From an uncultured Bacteroidota bacterium (GTDB lineage Bacteria > Bacteroidota > Bacteroidia > Chitinophagales > Chitinophagaceae), in contig CAINEG010000126.1 of NCBI GenBank assembly GCA_903847655.1, forward strand, positions 1 to 6,691: a stretch of DNA of 6,691 nt. The letters are read 5' to 3'. Made by a program: the position numbers and the translations under genes. The notes under the pieces are model-generated. The model had not been told where the DNA came from. It ran no database searches and saw nothing but the letters and a program-made list of their open reading frames with translations. Positions 1 to 6,691 of the stretch are shown one piece after another. Each line of letters starts with the position of its first letter. Position 1 is the first letter of the stretch.

Positions 1-786
1 AAATTCACTCCCTATCATTCTCCAAAAGAAGTATTGGCTGCCTATGAAAACATTCACCAAAGAATGCAACCCAACTTGATTAAATTATTTGAACACGCCC
101 CTAAAACGCCTTTTGAAATTAGACAAACAGAAGATTTTAGAGCCGCTTCTGCCAGTGCAGAATACAATTCAGGTTCAGCAGACGGCAAAAGACCGGGTAT
201 TTTTTATGTACCTATTTTAGATGCAACTAAATTCAATACCACCTCTGGTATGGAGTCTTTGTTCTTACATGAAGCCATCCCTGGTCATCATTATCAAATT
301 TCCTTAACACAAGAAAATACATTACTTCCTAATTTTAGAAGATATGGCGGTCATAATGCCTATGTAGAAGGCTGGGCCTTGTATTGTGAATCACTTGGTA
401 AAGAATTGGGCTTGTACAAAGACCCTTACCAATATTTTGGTGCCCTGGGTGATGAAATTCACCGTGCCATTCGTTTGGTGGTGGATGTAGCCATTCATAC
501 TAAAAACATGAGCAGAGAAGAAGCGATTAAATATATGATGGACAACGAACCCATTAGTGAACAAGGCGCCACTGCCGAAATTGAAAGATATATGAGTAAC
601 CCAGGTCAAGCCTTGGGCTATAAAGTGGGTGCCATGAAAATTAGAGCCTTAAGAACAAAGTACGAAAATGAATTAGGCAGCAAATTCAATGTAGCAGAAT
701 TTCATACTGAAGTGCTTAAAGATGGCTCTTTGCCTTTAAATGTTTTTGAAGCCAAGATGGATCTTTGGGCGGCGAGTAAAAAATAA
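1..786 (+). CDS. DUF885 family protein, predicted zinc metallopeptidase (C-terminal part, 5' end outside window)
   Basis: The reading frame is open from base 1 to a TAA at 784-786, giving 261 visible residues, so the start lies upstream; the TTG at 34 is internal. Visible residues 90-97 read HEAIPGHH, the HExxxGHH signature of the DUF885 family. It is followed by EGWALYCE at about 123-130, whose glutamates are candidates for the remaining metal ligand. DUF885 proteins are usually about 550-600 residues, so roughly the N-terminal half is missing here. They are regarded as zinc-peptidase-like and are often exported in Bacteroidota, but the substrate is not established. Any signal peptide would lie outside the window. 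The protein ends in a short lysine tail (ASKK), and a strong hairpin begins 17 nt after the stop, so this gene appears to end its transcription unit. The family call is firm; peptidase activity is inferred from the motif. Confidence 0.9.
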   Translation, partial: KFTPYHSPKEVLAAYENIHQRMQPNLIKLFEHAPKTPFEIRQTEDFRAASASAEYNSGSADGKRPGIFYVPILDATKFNTTSGMESLFLHEAIPGHHYQISLTQENTLLPNFRRYGGHNAYVEGWALYCESLGKELGLYKDPYQYFGALGDEIHRAIRLVVDVAIHTKNMSREEAIKYMMDNEPISEQGATAEIERYMSNPGQALGYKVGAMKIRALRTKYENELGSKFNVAEFHTEVLKDGSLPLNVFEAKMDLWAASKK

Positions 787-802
787 ATAGTTTTTTATAC
801 TT

Positions 803-848
803 GAATGGGCAGTTACCTTATAAAGATGAATAAGGTAACTGCCCATTC
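803..848 (+). terminator. Strong stem-loop, probable intrinsic terminator of the DUF885 gene
   Basis: Bases 803-821 and 830-848 are perfect reverse complements: 19 bp with an 8-nt loop (822-829). The hairpin starts 17 nt after the upstream stop codon. It is followed by a short T-rich stretch at 849-855 (TTATTTT) and preceded by a run of T at 791-796, so it could stop transcription on the plus strand although the U-tract is weak. The next gene begins 54 nt downstream. A role as a structured leader of the helicase gene cannot be excluded, but a terminator is the simpler reading. Confidence 0.8.
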
Positions 849-902
849 TTATTTTGAGTCAAAATAGTGCCCAAATTTAAATGCACTACCTTGCAGCCTA
901 TT

Positions 903-2165
903 ATGAACACGAATTTTCAGACCCTAGGTCTTATAGAGCCCCTATTAAAAGCCATTCAAGAAGAAGGCTATACTACCCCCACCCCCATTCAAGCCGAATC
1001 CATTCCCATTGTTTTACAAGGAAAAGACTTATTGGGTTGTGCCCAAACGGGTACTGGTAAAACTGCTGCTTTTACTCTTCCCATTTTACAGTTATTAGTT
1101 AAAAATAAAACTGCAGAAAAAAGAAAAAAAATCAGAAGCTTAATTGTTACTCCTACCAGAGAACTAGCCATACAAATTGGAGAAAGTTTTAACGCTTACG
1201 GAAGACATACCGGTTTAAACTGTACCGTAATTTTTGGTGGAGTTGGACAAGGTCCACAAGTAACCGCTTTAAAAAATGGTGTGGATGTGGTGATTGCTAC
1301 CCCAGGAAGATTATTGGATTTGATGAACCAAGGATATTTAAACATCAGAGAAGTAGAAATATTTGTATTGGATGAAGCAGATAGAATGTTGGACATGGGC
1401 TTTGTGCATGATGTTAAAAAATTATTGGCCGTGCTTCCTAAAAAAAGACAATCGCTTTTCTTTTCAGCGACCATGCCTCCAGAAATTGTCAATTTGGCCA
1501 ATACTATATTATTTCATCCATTAAAAGTAACGGTTACCCCTGTGTCTTCTACGGTAGACATCATTGAACAATCGGTTTACTTCGTAGATAAAGTAAATAA
1601 AAATGCACTGCTGATTGAAATTCTAAAAAACACGGCCATTAAAACAGCCTTGGTTTTTACTAGAACCAAACATGGTGCAGACAAAGTAGTGAACTTACTT
1701 ACCAAGAACAACATTAAAGCAGAAGCCATCCATGGCAATAAAGCACAAAATGCACGTCAAAGAGCATTGACCAATTTTAAAGCGCAAACGACACGTGTAT
1801 TAGTAGCCACCGATATTGCTGCTAGAGGCATTGATGTAGATGAATTGGCCTATGTAGTGAATTATGAAATTCCTAATATTCCAGAAACCTATGTACACCG
1901 TATTGGTAGAACAGGTCGTGCAGGTGCTAATGGAACAGCCATATCCTTTTGTGATGCTGAAGAAAGAGCCTTCTTGAAAGACATAGAAAAATTGATCGTT
2001 AAAAAAATTCCTGTGATTGAAAATCACCCCTTCCCCATGACCAATTTTAATCCCATCAAGGAAGCCAAACAACAAGGTAGAGGCAATTCTGGACATGCCA
2101 GGTCCAAGGCCATGAACAATGGGGGTCAAAAAAGACGTTTTAGTAGTCCAAAACCAAATAGGTAA
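903..2165 (+). CDS. rhlE: DEAD-box ATP-dependent RNA helicase, RhlE type
   Basis: A 420-residue cytoplasmic RNA helicase that uses ATP to unwind short RNA duplexes; RhlE homologues act in ribosome maturation and RNA turnover. All the family motifs are present in order: Q motif GYTTPTPIQ (22-30), motif I AQTGTGKT (47-54), Ia PTRELA (84-89), GG (112-113), Ib TPGR (133-136), II DEAD (157-160), III SAT (188-190), IV VFTRTK (251-256), V ATDIAARGID (302-311) and VI HRIGRTGR (332-339). The phrases DEADRMLDMGF, TRTKHGA and IHGNKAQ.AR are typical of the RhlE branch. Residues about 388-420 form a basic tail rich in Gly, Asn, Lys and Arg, a likely nonspecific RNA-binding region. The ATG at 903 is preferred over an in-frame GTG at 867, because the family's conserved start (F..LGL) follows this Met directly. 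The DUF4954 gene begins 15 nt downstream. No convincing promoter was found; TACCTTGC at 887-894 is only a degraded -7 match. Confidence 0.95.
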   Translation: MNTNFQTLGLIEPLLKAIQEEGYTTPTPIQAESIPIVLQGKDLLGCAQTGTGKTAAFTLPILQLLVKNKTAEKRKKIRSLIVTPTRELAIQIGESFNAYGRHTGLNCTVIFGGVGQGPQVTALKNGVDVVIATPGRLLDLMNQGYLNIREVEIFVLDEADRMLDMGFVHDVKKLLAVLPKKRQSLFFSATMPPEIVNLANTILFHPLKVTVTPVSSTVDIIEQSVYFVDKVNKNALLIEILKNTAIKTALVFTRTKHGADKVVNLLTKNNIKAEAIHGNKAQNARQRALTNFKAQTTRVLVATDIAARGIDVDELAYVVNYEIPNIPETYVHRIGRTGRAGANGTAISFCDAEERAFLKDIEKLIVKKIPVIENHPFPMTNFNPIKEAKQQGRGNSGHARSKAMNNGGQKRRFSSPKPNR

Positions 2166-2168
2166 TAT

Positions 2169-2176
2169 TACCTTTG
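2169..2176 (+). promoter_or_regulatory. Bacteroidota -7 promoter element for the DUF4954 gene
   Basis: TACCTTTG is an exact match to the Bacteroidota housekeeping -7 consensus TAnnTTTG and lies in the 15-nt gap after the helicase stop. It ends 4 nt before the ATG at 2181, so transcription would start at or very near that ATG. I see no good TTG -33 box at the usual distance, which would fall inside the end of the helicase gene. The match could therefore be fortuitous, with the gene read from the helicase transcript. Confidence 0.5.
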
Positions 2177-2180
2177 TTTT

Positions 2181-4394
2181 ATGAACATCATAAAGAAAAT
2201 GCCCGTTCAACAATTGGGCTATGGTTTTATTAAAGAATTACCTAAGGGAAAAGACGAATACTATTTGCGCAATCAGCAAAACAGAAGCAATATTAAACAT
2301 AGAGGTTTGACTTCTTTGGAGATAGAAATATTGGTGCGCAATGGCAATACCAGTGACGATTGGACCAAGCTATTAGTGTCTAATGCCTTTAACCCAGAGC
2401 TGGTTAAAAATTGTTCTTTCTTTGGACTAGTGCGTATTGGTGACTTAGAAGCCAATTGTTTATGTTTTAGTGACCTAGTCGTGCCTGTGGGTATTTACAA
2501 TTCCACCATCATTAGCGCCGATTTTGGTAATAATGTAGCCATTCACAATGTCAATTATTTATCGCACTATATTATTGGCAACGAGGTAATCATCACCAAT
2601 GTCAATGAAATTGTCACGACCAATCATTCAAAATTTGGCAATGGCATCCTTAAAAAAGGGGAAGCAGAATCGGTAAGAATCTGGATGGAACTTTGCAATG
2701 AAAACACAGGGCGAAAAGTATTGCCCTTTAATGGAATGACTGCCGGAGATGCTTTTTTATGGACAAGAAATAGACAGGATGATGTTTTGCAAAAAAAATT
2801 CATCAGCCTAACTGAAAAAAGATTTGACAATAAATTAGGCTACTACGGAAAAGTGGGCGACCGCACCGTTATTAAAAATTGTAAAATCATCAAAGATGTT
2901 TGGATTGGTTCGGATGCTTATTTAAAGGGTGCCAATAAAATAAAAAATGTAACCATCAATTCATCACCAGAAGGTCGCACTCAAATTGGAGAAGGTTGCG
3001 AATTAGTGAATGGGGTGATTGGTTTTGGTTGTAGAATATTTTATGGCATCAAAGCAGTTAGGTTTATTTTATCAGATCATTCCCAGCTAAAATATGGTGC
3101 AAGATTGATCAATTCATTTTTAGGCCCTAATGCCACCATTTCTTGCTGTGAAGTATTAAACTCCTTGATTTTTCCTGCGCACGAACAACACCACAATAAT
3201 TCCTTTTTATGCGCTGCACTGGTGATGGGACAGAGCAATATTGCCGCAGGTGCTACCTTGGGTTCTAACCACAATAGCCGCGGTGCGGATGGAGAAGTGA
3301 TTATGGGAAGAGGTTTTTGGCCAGGCTTATGTGTAAGCGTAAAACACAATTCTATTTTTGCAAGCTTTGCATTACTCAATAAAGGAGATTACAATTATGA
3401 ATTGAATATCCCTATTCCTTTTTCTTTGATCAGCAACGATTCTTTAAAAGATGAATTAATTGTCATGCCAGGTTATTGGTTTTTATATAACTTTTATGCT
3501 TTGGCAAGAAACGCATGGAAATATGTAGACAGAGATAAAAGGGCTCAAAAAACGCCTCTGTTTGAATACGAATATTTAGCGCCTGATTCGGTGAATGAAC
3601 TGATTCAATCTAGAAAAATTATCGCCATGGAAGTGGCCAAGGCCTATCACGATGGCAACAAAAGAAGCAAGGCATTAACTAATGATCAATACCTCGCATT
3701 AGGTGAAAACCTATTGGCTACTAAAACAAAAACAGCAATTGATGATTTATCGGTCTATGCAAGTTCGTTTGAAAATAGCAAACGTAAAACCAGGTTGATC
3801 AAGTGTTATGATGCTTACCATATGTTTGAAAAAATGATCTTTCTCTATGGCATGGAAGCATTGATCGCCCATATCAATAAAAAAGAAGGCAAGGCTAGTT
3901 TAAGTCAAATAAACAATTTAGTTGTTAATTATTCCGAAGCTAGCTGGGTGAATGTGGGCGGACAATTGATTCCAGAAAAATCTGTCAAGGCCTTATTAAA
4001 TAAAATAAAAAACGACAGCATTGAAAGCTGGGATCAAATACATGAATTCTACGAAGTCTCTTCAAGCAAATACTTAGACAAAAGAAAGAATCATGCTTTG
4101 ATGGTACTTGAAATAATTACCAAGAAAAAAATAGCTACGGTTGGTTTAAAGCAAGTGGGAATTTGGTTAGATGAATATTTGAAAATAAAAACAGACATCA
4201 CTGAGCGCATTCAAAAAACTAGGGCCAAGGACTATAGCAATCCATTTAGAAAGATGGTCTACGAAAATGAAGCAGAAATGATTGCCGTGGTGGGAGATAT
4301 CAATGACAATGGCTTTATCAAGGAACAAAATGCAATTTTAAAAGCAACTGAATTAAACATAGCCTCTATAAAAGCACAACTAAAAATTAAATAA
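2181..4394 (+). CDS. DUF4954 family protein with left-handed beta-helix (hexapeptide) repeats, function unknown
   Basis: A 737-residue protein with no signal peptide or membrane segment, so probably cytoplasmic. It matches my knowledge of DUF4954, a Bacteroidota-centred family of about this length with no assigned function. The N-terminal part includes KDEYYLRNQQNR (24-35) and GLTSLEIEILVRNG...DDW (42-61). Hexapeptide-like turns run from about 100-145 (SADFGNNVAIHNV, IIGNEVIITNV) and again from about 227-395 (GDRTVIKNCKIIKDVWIG onward). This is the left-handed beta-helix fold of acyl- and nucleotidyltransferases such as GlmU. The second block carries a polar cluster: H300, H334, H337-H338, N363-H364-N365, R367 and K388-H389-N390. 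After MPGYWFLYNFYALARNAWKY (429-448) the C-terminal ~270 residues look mainly helical and basic. The ATG at 2181 is chosen because it follows a promoter-like element; an in-frame ATG at 2199 would remove six residues. The family call is good; enzymatic activity is inference only. Confidence 0.85.
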   Translation: MNIIKKMPVQQLGYGFIKELPKGKDEYYLRNQQNRSNIKHRGLTSLEIEILVRNGNTSDDWTKLLVSNAFNPELVKNCSFFGLVRIGDLEANCLCFSDLVVPVGIYNSTIISADFGNNVAIHNVNYLSHYIIGNEVIITNVNEIVTTNHSKFGNGILKKGEAESVRIWMELCNENTGRKVLPFNGMTAGDAFLWTRNRQDDVLQKKFISLTEKRFDNKLGYYGKVGDRTVIKNCKIIKDVWIGSDAYLKGANKIKNVTINSSPEGRTQIGEGCELVNGVIGFGCRIFYGIKAVRFILSDHSQLKYGARLINSFLGPNATISCCEVLNSLIFPAHEQHHNNSFLCAALVMGQSNIAAGATLGSNHNSRGADGEVIMGRGFWPGLCVSVKHNSIFASFALLNKGDYNYELNIPIPFSLISNDSLKDELIVMPGYWFLYNFYALARNAWKYVDRDKRAQKTPLFEYEYLAPDSVNELIQSRKIIAMEVAKAYHDGNKRSKALTNDQYLALGENLLATKTKTAIDDLSVYASSFENSKRKTRLIKCYDAYHMFEKMIFLYGMEALIAHINKKEGKASLSQINNLVVNYSEASWVNVGGQLIPEKSVKALLNKIKNDSIESWDQIHEFYEVSSSKYLDKRKNHALMVLEIITKKKIATVGLKQVGIWLDEYLKIKTDITERIQKTRAKDYSNPFRKMVYENEAEMIAVVGDINDNGFIKEQNAILKATELNIASIKAQLKIK

Positions 4395-4988
4395 ACTTAG
4401 CCCAATGCCTAACTGCCATTGGCGTGTTTTCCATGTGCTTTGGTCTTGCAAATTGTTAGAAAGTTGATTAGCGGATCCAATATTGTTCATACCGATCACA
4501 TATCTGCCATATAACGAGAATCCACCTAGGTCTAGTTTTGCACCGCCTACGATAGCAAACTCTCCACTACTGAATGCAGTTCTAGCCACTTCTGTTCCGT
4601 CTTTTTTCTGATCTAGCAAGATGCTGTATTGAGGACCTGCCTGAAACAACAAGCTTTTAAATGGTCTGTATTGGGCCAATACAGGAATAGCGACATAATT
4701 TAAATGATAGGTTTCTGGTTTTAAATATTTATCTCCAAGCAATTCCAAAGGACTTGGATTGGATTCCAATTTAGTCTGTGTTAATATTACTTCAGGCACA
4801 ATACTAAACATAGGCGCTATGCCAATTACTGCAGTCGCCCCTAAATGATAGGAAGCCGAATTATGATCCACATTCACATTGTTTACACTAGAAAAGTTTT
4901 GCCCTACTTTGATACCTAAGGCAAATTTATCTTGCGCCTGGGCTTTCAAGACCAATAGACTTATGAATACAATGAATAATTTTCTCAT
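4380..4988 (-). CDS. Small outer-membrane beta-barrel protein, PorT-like family
   Basis: A 202-residue exported protein. Residues 1-18 form a signal peptide: RK at 2-3, hydrophobic core LFIVFISLLVL, then AQA with likely cleavage before Q19. The mature part alternates polar and hydrophobic residues in short strands separated by turns, for example ALGIKVGQNF, YHLGATAVIGIAPMFSIVPEVILTQ, LNYVAIPVLAQYRPFKSLLFQAGPQYSILL, FAIVGGAKLDLGGFSLYGRYVIGM and RQWQLGIGLSLFNF. It ends in a C-terminal phenylalanine, as outer-membrane barrels usually do. Length and pattern fit the PorT-like or OMP_b-brl_2 barrels common in Bacteroidota, predicted to have about eight strands. The specific function is unknown; the resemblance does not show a part in type IX secretion. 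The gene lies 40 nt downstream of the metallophosphoesterase with its own promoter, and its last 15 nt overlap the end of the convergent DUF4954 gene. Confidence 0.85.
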   Translation of the reverse strand: MRKLFIVFISLLVLKAQAQDKFALGIKVGQNFSSVNNVNVDHNSASYHLGATAVIGIAPMFSIVPEVILTQTKLESNPSPLELLGDKYLKPETYHLNYVAIPVLAQYRPFKSLLFQAGPQYSILLDQKKDGTEVARTAFSSGEFAIVGGAKLDLGGFSLYGRYVIGMNNIGSANQLSNNLQDQSTWKTRQWQLGIGLSLFNF

Positions 4989-5009
4989 ACCATGAATTTA
5001 ATTTCAGTA

Positions 5010-5037
5010 CAAAAATAAATCTAAATAACTAGACCAA
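5010..5037 (-). promoter_or_regulatory. Bacteroidota promoter (TTG-N17-TAnnTTTG) for the beta-barrel gene
   Basis: On the minus strand, TATTTTTG (5017 down to 5010) matches the -7 consensus TAnnTTTG exactly. A TTG (5037 to 5035) lies 17 nt upstream of it, within the usual spacing. Expected transcription starts near 5004, giving a leader of about 16 nt before the ATG at 4988. The -33 box lies just upstream of, and against, the stop codon (5029-5031) of the preceding metallophosphoesterase gene, so the barrel gene can be expressed independently of it. Confidence 0.7.
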
Positions 5038-6264
5038 TTCAATTAAAGTTATTTCGGGCAATATCCCTACTCTTCCAGGATAGCCTAAAAAACCAAAGCC
5101 TCTATTGACATACAATTGCTGTTCTTGAACTTGGTATAAGCCCGCCCATTGTTTGTAGACCCATTGTACTGGACTCCATTTAAAATAAGGATTTTCTAAA
5201 CCAAACTGCATCCCATGGGTATGGCCAGACAACATCAAATCAATCGCTGAATATTTAGGAATGATTTCAGCTTCCCAATGGCTAGGGTCATGGCTCATTA
5301 AAATAATTACTTCCTTCTCCTCTACCCCCTGCATGGCCAATTCCATCTTGCCATATTTGGGAAATCTTGCTTTAGCTCCCCAATTTTCTATACCCACCAA
5401 GCGAATGGAGGCTTCTTGTTGTTGAATCAAAACATTTTCATTCATGAGTAATTTCCATCCCAAAACCGAATGCACTGTTTTTAAATCTTCAAGATTTTGT
5501 TTTTTTGCTTCTGCAGTCTCCCATTGAACATAATCTCCATAATCATGATTGCCTAAAGTACTGAATACCCCATGAGGTGCTTTGATTTGACTAAATACTT
5601 CCATCCAATCTTTCATTTCTGTGGCCCTGTCATTGACTAAGTCTCCCGTAAATAAAATCAAATCGGCATTTTGTTTTTGAATCAGCTCAATTCCTTTTAG
5701 TACTGCTTGATGGTCTTTCAAACTTCCACTATGAATATCACTGATATGTATAATTTTAAATCCTTTAAATGCAGGAGGCAATCCATTCAAGGCAATTTTC
5801 TTCTTGGTTAAATTGTATTTGTATTTATTGCCAAATCCATACAACAAGGATAAAAACAAAGTGGAGGAAAGTCCTACCCCTAACCAGCTCAAAAAAGTAG
5901 ATCTGGGAATGCCTTTTTCTGTATTTAAAAATTTAGCACCCGCCGCGGAAGCCACCTGCCCCATGGTCCAAAAAGCGCCTCTGCGAAGATCATCTACTAA
6001 GAAAAATAGGACCATGAAAAGCTGGGTCAAAACCCAGCCAATACCGATGGAAAAAATATATTGCTTAAAATAAGGGTTCACAATAAAAGGAAACAACAAA
6101 AATGAGCTTACACTTAGCACACATAAGGCCCAATAAAGAATGCCGATAAAGGTTCTAGTCCCGATGCTTGCGGACTGAAGCAAGGTCTTTAAAACAGCGT
6201 AAATATAAAAGTCAATGAGTATCAATACCGTTACTAGGATGAAAAGAAAAAGAGGACTTCGCAT
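5029..6264 (-). CDS. Membrane-anchored calcineurin-like metallophosphoesterase
   Basis: A 411-residue protein with a hydrophobic N-terminal part of about four membrane segments (roughly 4-26, 38-62, 69-91 and 122-143), followed by a complete metallophosphoesterase domain. The dinuclear-metal motifs are all present: DIH (D176, H178), GDLVND (207-212), GNHD (238-241), SHDP (H325) and GHTH (347-350). This matches the COG1408 / YaeI-like group of membrane-associated phosphohydrolases. Its members hydrolyse phosphoesters; some relatives act on lipid A precursors, but the substrate here cannot be read from sequence. The catalytic domain follows a membrane segment directly, at the inner membrane; which side it faces is uncertain. 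The start ATG is preceded by an A/T-rich stretch without Shine-Dalgarno and by a promoter at 6281-6314. The beta-barrel gene follows after 40 nt, and parA diverges upstream. Confidence 0.92.
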   Translation of the reverse strand: MRSPLFLFILVTVLILIDFYIYAVLKTLLQSASIGTRTFIGILYWALCVLSVSSFLLFPFIVNPYFKQYIFSIGIGWVLTQLFMVLFFLVDDLRRGAFWTMGQVASAAGAKFLNTEKGIPRSTFLSWLGVGLSSTLFLSLLYGFGNKYKYNLTKKKIALNGLPPAFKGFKIIHISDIHSGSLKDHQAVLKGIELIQKQNADLILFTGDLVNDRATEMKDWMEVFSQIKAPHGVFSTLGNHDYGDYVQWETAEAKKQNLEDLKTVHSVLGWKLLMNENVLIQQQEASIRLVGIENWGAKARFPKYGKMELAMQGVEEKEVIILMSHDPSHWEAEIIPKYSAIDLMLSGHTHGMQFGLENPYFKWSPVQWVYKQWAGLYQVQEQQLYVNRGFGFLGYPGRVGILPEITLIELV

Positions 6265-6280
6265 AGAATTATTTAAAACG

Positions 6281-6314
6281 CAAAATTAGGGCCAAAAGCC
6301 TCATTAATAGCCAA
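6281..6314 (-). promoter_or_regulatory. Probable Bacteroidota promoter for the metallophosphoesterase gene
   Basis: Reading the minus strand, TAATTTTG (6288 to 6281) is an exact TAnnTTTG match, and a TTG (6314 to 6312) lies 23 nt upstream, at the long end of the accepted spacing. The predicted start is near 6275, leaving a leader of only about 11 nt before the ATG at 6264. Confidence 0.6.
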
Positions 6315-6329
6315 TTTAATCCCAAATTG
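6312..6329. repeat. 18-bp inverted repeat between the divergent promoters, possible operator
   Basis: CAATTT (6312-6317) and AAATTG (6324-6329) are perfect 6-bp reverse complements separated by six bases (AATCCC). The outer ends of the repeat are exactly the TTG -33 boxes of the two divergent promoters. The symmetry may simply reflect two similar -33 regions (AAATTG) in opposite orientation, or it may be a dimeric regulator site. The arms are short and AT-rich, so chance is possible. Confidence 0.35.
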
Positions 6330-6352
6330 TTACCATTTATCCCTTATTTTTG
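6327..6352 (+). promoter_or_regulatory. Probable Bacteroidota promoter for parA
   Basis: TATTTTTG (6345-6352) matches TAnnTTTG exactly. The nearest TTG (6327-6329) gives a 15-nt spacer, slightly shorter than the typical 17-23. The predicted start is near 6358, about 19 nt before the ATG. The leader contains AAGGAT at 6362-6367, nine bases from the ATG, a Shine-Dalgarno-like sequence that is relatively unusual in Bacteroidota. Confidence 0.55.
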
Positions 6353-6376
6353 GCAGAAATTAAGGATACCCATTTT

Positions 6377-6691
6377 ATGGCAAGAATAATAGGAATAGCG
6401 AATCAAAAAGGAGGTGTTGGTAAAACAACTTCTGCCATCAATATTGCGGCAAGTTTGGCTGTTTTAGAATTTAAAACCTTGCTCATTGACGCCGATCCTC
6501 AAGCCAATAGTACGACCGGTGTAGGTTTCGATTTACACAATATTACCACCAGTTTGTATGACGGTATGATCAATCAAACGCCCTTAGCGGATATCATATT
6601 AAAATCAGAAATTCCACATTTAGATGTCATTCCTTCTCATATAGATTTAGTAGGGGCAGAAATTGAATTAGTGAATTTGCCCAACAGAGAA
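6377..6691 (+). CDS. parA: ParA/Soj family chromosome-partition ATPase (N-terminal part, 3' end outside window)
   Basis: The frame starts at the ATG at 6377 and stays open to the window end: 105 residues of a protein that is normally about 255. Residues 11-18 read KGGVGKTT, the deviant Walker A motif with the signature lysine (K11) and the P-loop lysine (K16). LIDADPQAN (36-44) is the Walker A' block with the conserved aspartate D40, followed by STTG. ParA proteins bind ATP, dimerise on nucleoid DNA and, with ParB and parS sites, move sister chromosome origins apart. The short N-terminus with no extra DNA-binding domain fits the chromosomal Soj type (ParA type Ib) rather than the plasmid type Ia. 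In many Bacteroidota a parB gene follows directly; that would be beyond this window. An AAGGA ribosome-binding-like sequence supports this start. Confidence 0.93.
   Translation, partial: MARIIGIANQKGGVGKTTSAINIAASLAVLEFKTLLIDADPQANSTTGVGFDLHNITTSLYDGMINQTPLADIILKSEIPHLDVIPSHIDLVGAEIELVNLPNRE

Noticed and set aside
867..902. Upstream GTG start adding 12 residues to the helicase
   Set aside because: The extra residues do not resemble RhlE N-termini, and the conserved family start follows the ATG at 903 directly.
2013..2027. Short hairpin GTGATT / AATCAC inside the helicase gene
   Set aside because: Six base pairs with a 3-nt loop in coding sequence is expected by chance.
391..3379. Several minus-strand open frames of 60-137 codons across the peptidase, helicase and DUF4954 genes
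   Set aside because: They are antisense shadows of well-supported genes and show no protein-family motifs.
4402..4430. Small hairpin (CCAATG / CATTGG, 9-nt loop) followed by TTTT as a terminator for the DUF4954 gene
   Set aside because: Only six base pairs, two non-T bases interrupt the tail, and it lies inside the coding sequence of the beta-barrel gene; too weak to call.
5804..6073. Plus-strand open frame of 89 codons
   Set aside because: It lies wholly antisense to the membrane part of the metallophosphoesterase gene, has no recognisable domain, and has no promoter or ribosome-binding context.
6265..6691. parS centromere site near parA
   Set aside because: I looked for a sequence like the 16-bp palindrome TGTTTCACGTGAAACA and saw none in the window.
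1..6691. Defence system, prophage, transposon or CRISPR content
   Set aside because: No transposase, integrase, phage, nuclease or toxin motif, no direct-repeat array and no terminal inverted repeats were seen; the gene content is that of an ordinary chromosome.

Overview
This AT-rich window reads as ordinary chromosomal sequence from a member of the Bacteroidota, plausibly Chitinophagaceae or a relative (the family-level guess is weak). Supporting signs are four good matches to the Bacteroidota -7 promoter element TAnnTTTG, mostly absent Shine-Dalgarno sequences, a DUF4954 protein and a PorT-type outer-membrane barrel. I see no mobile element, CRISPR array, tRNA or rRNA. Both ends cut through genes.

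Layout: 1-786 (+) is the C-terminal part of a DUF885 metallopeptidase-like protein, closed by a strong 19-bp hairpin at 803-848. Next come two same-strand genes 15 nt apart: an RhlE-type DEAD-box RNA helicase (903-2165) and a 737-residue DUF4954 protein with left-handed beta-helix repeats (2181-4394). The DUF4954 gene has its own -7 element placed so close to the ATG that its mRNA may be leaderless. Its 3' end overlaps by 15 nt a convergent minus-strand gene for a small secreted outer-membrane beta-barrel (4380-4988). Upstream of that, on the same strand, is a membrane-anchored metallophosphoesterase (5029-6264). A 112-bp divergent promoter region (6265-6376) then leads to the first 105 codons of a ParA/Soj partition ATPase (6377 to the end).

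Functionally the genes are a mixture of RNA remodelling, an uncharacterised hexapeptide-repeat protein, envelope proteins and chromosome segregation. They do not add up to a recognisable new system. The least explained items are the DUF4954 protein, the very short leader in front of it, the overlapping convergent 3' ends, and an 18-bp inverted repeat whose ends coincide with the two divergent -33 boxes upstream of the metallophosphoesterase and parA.
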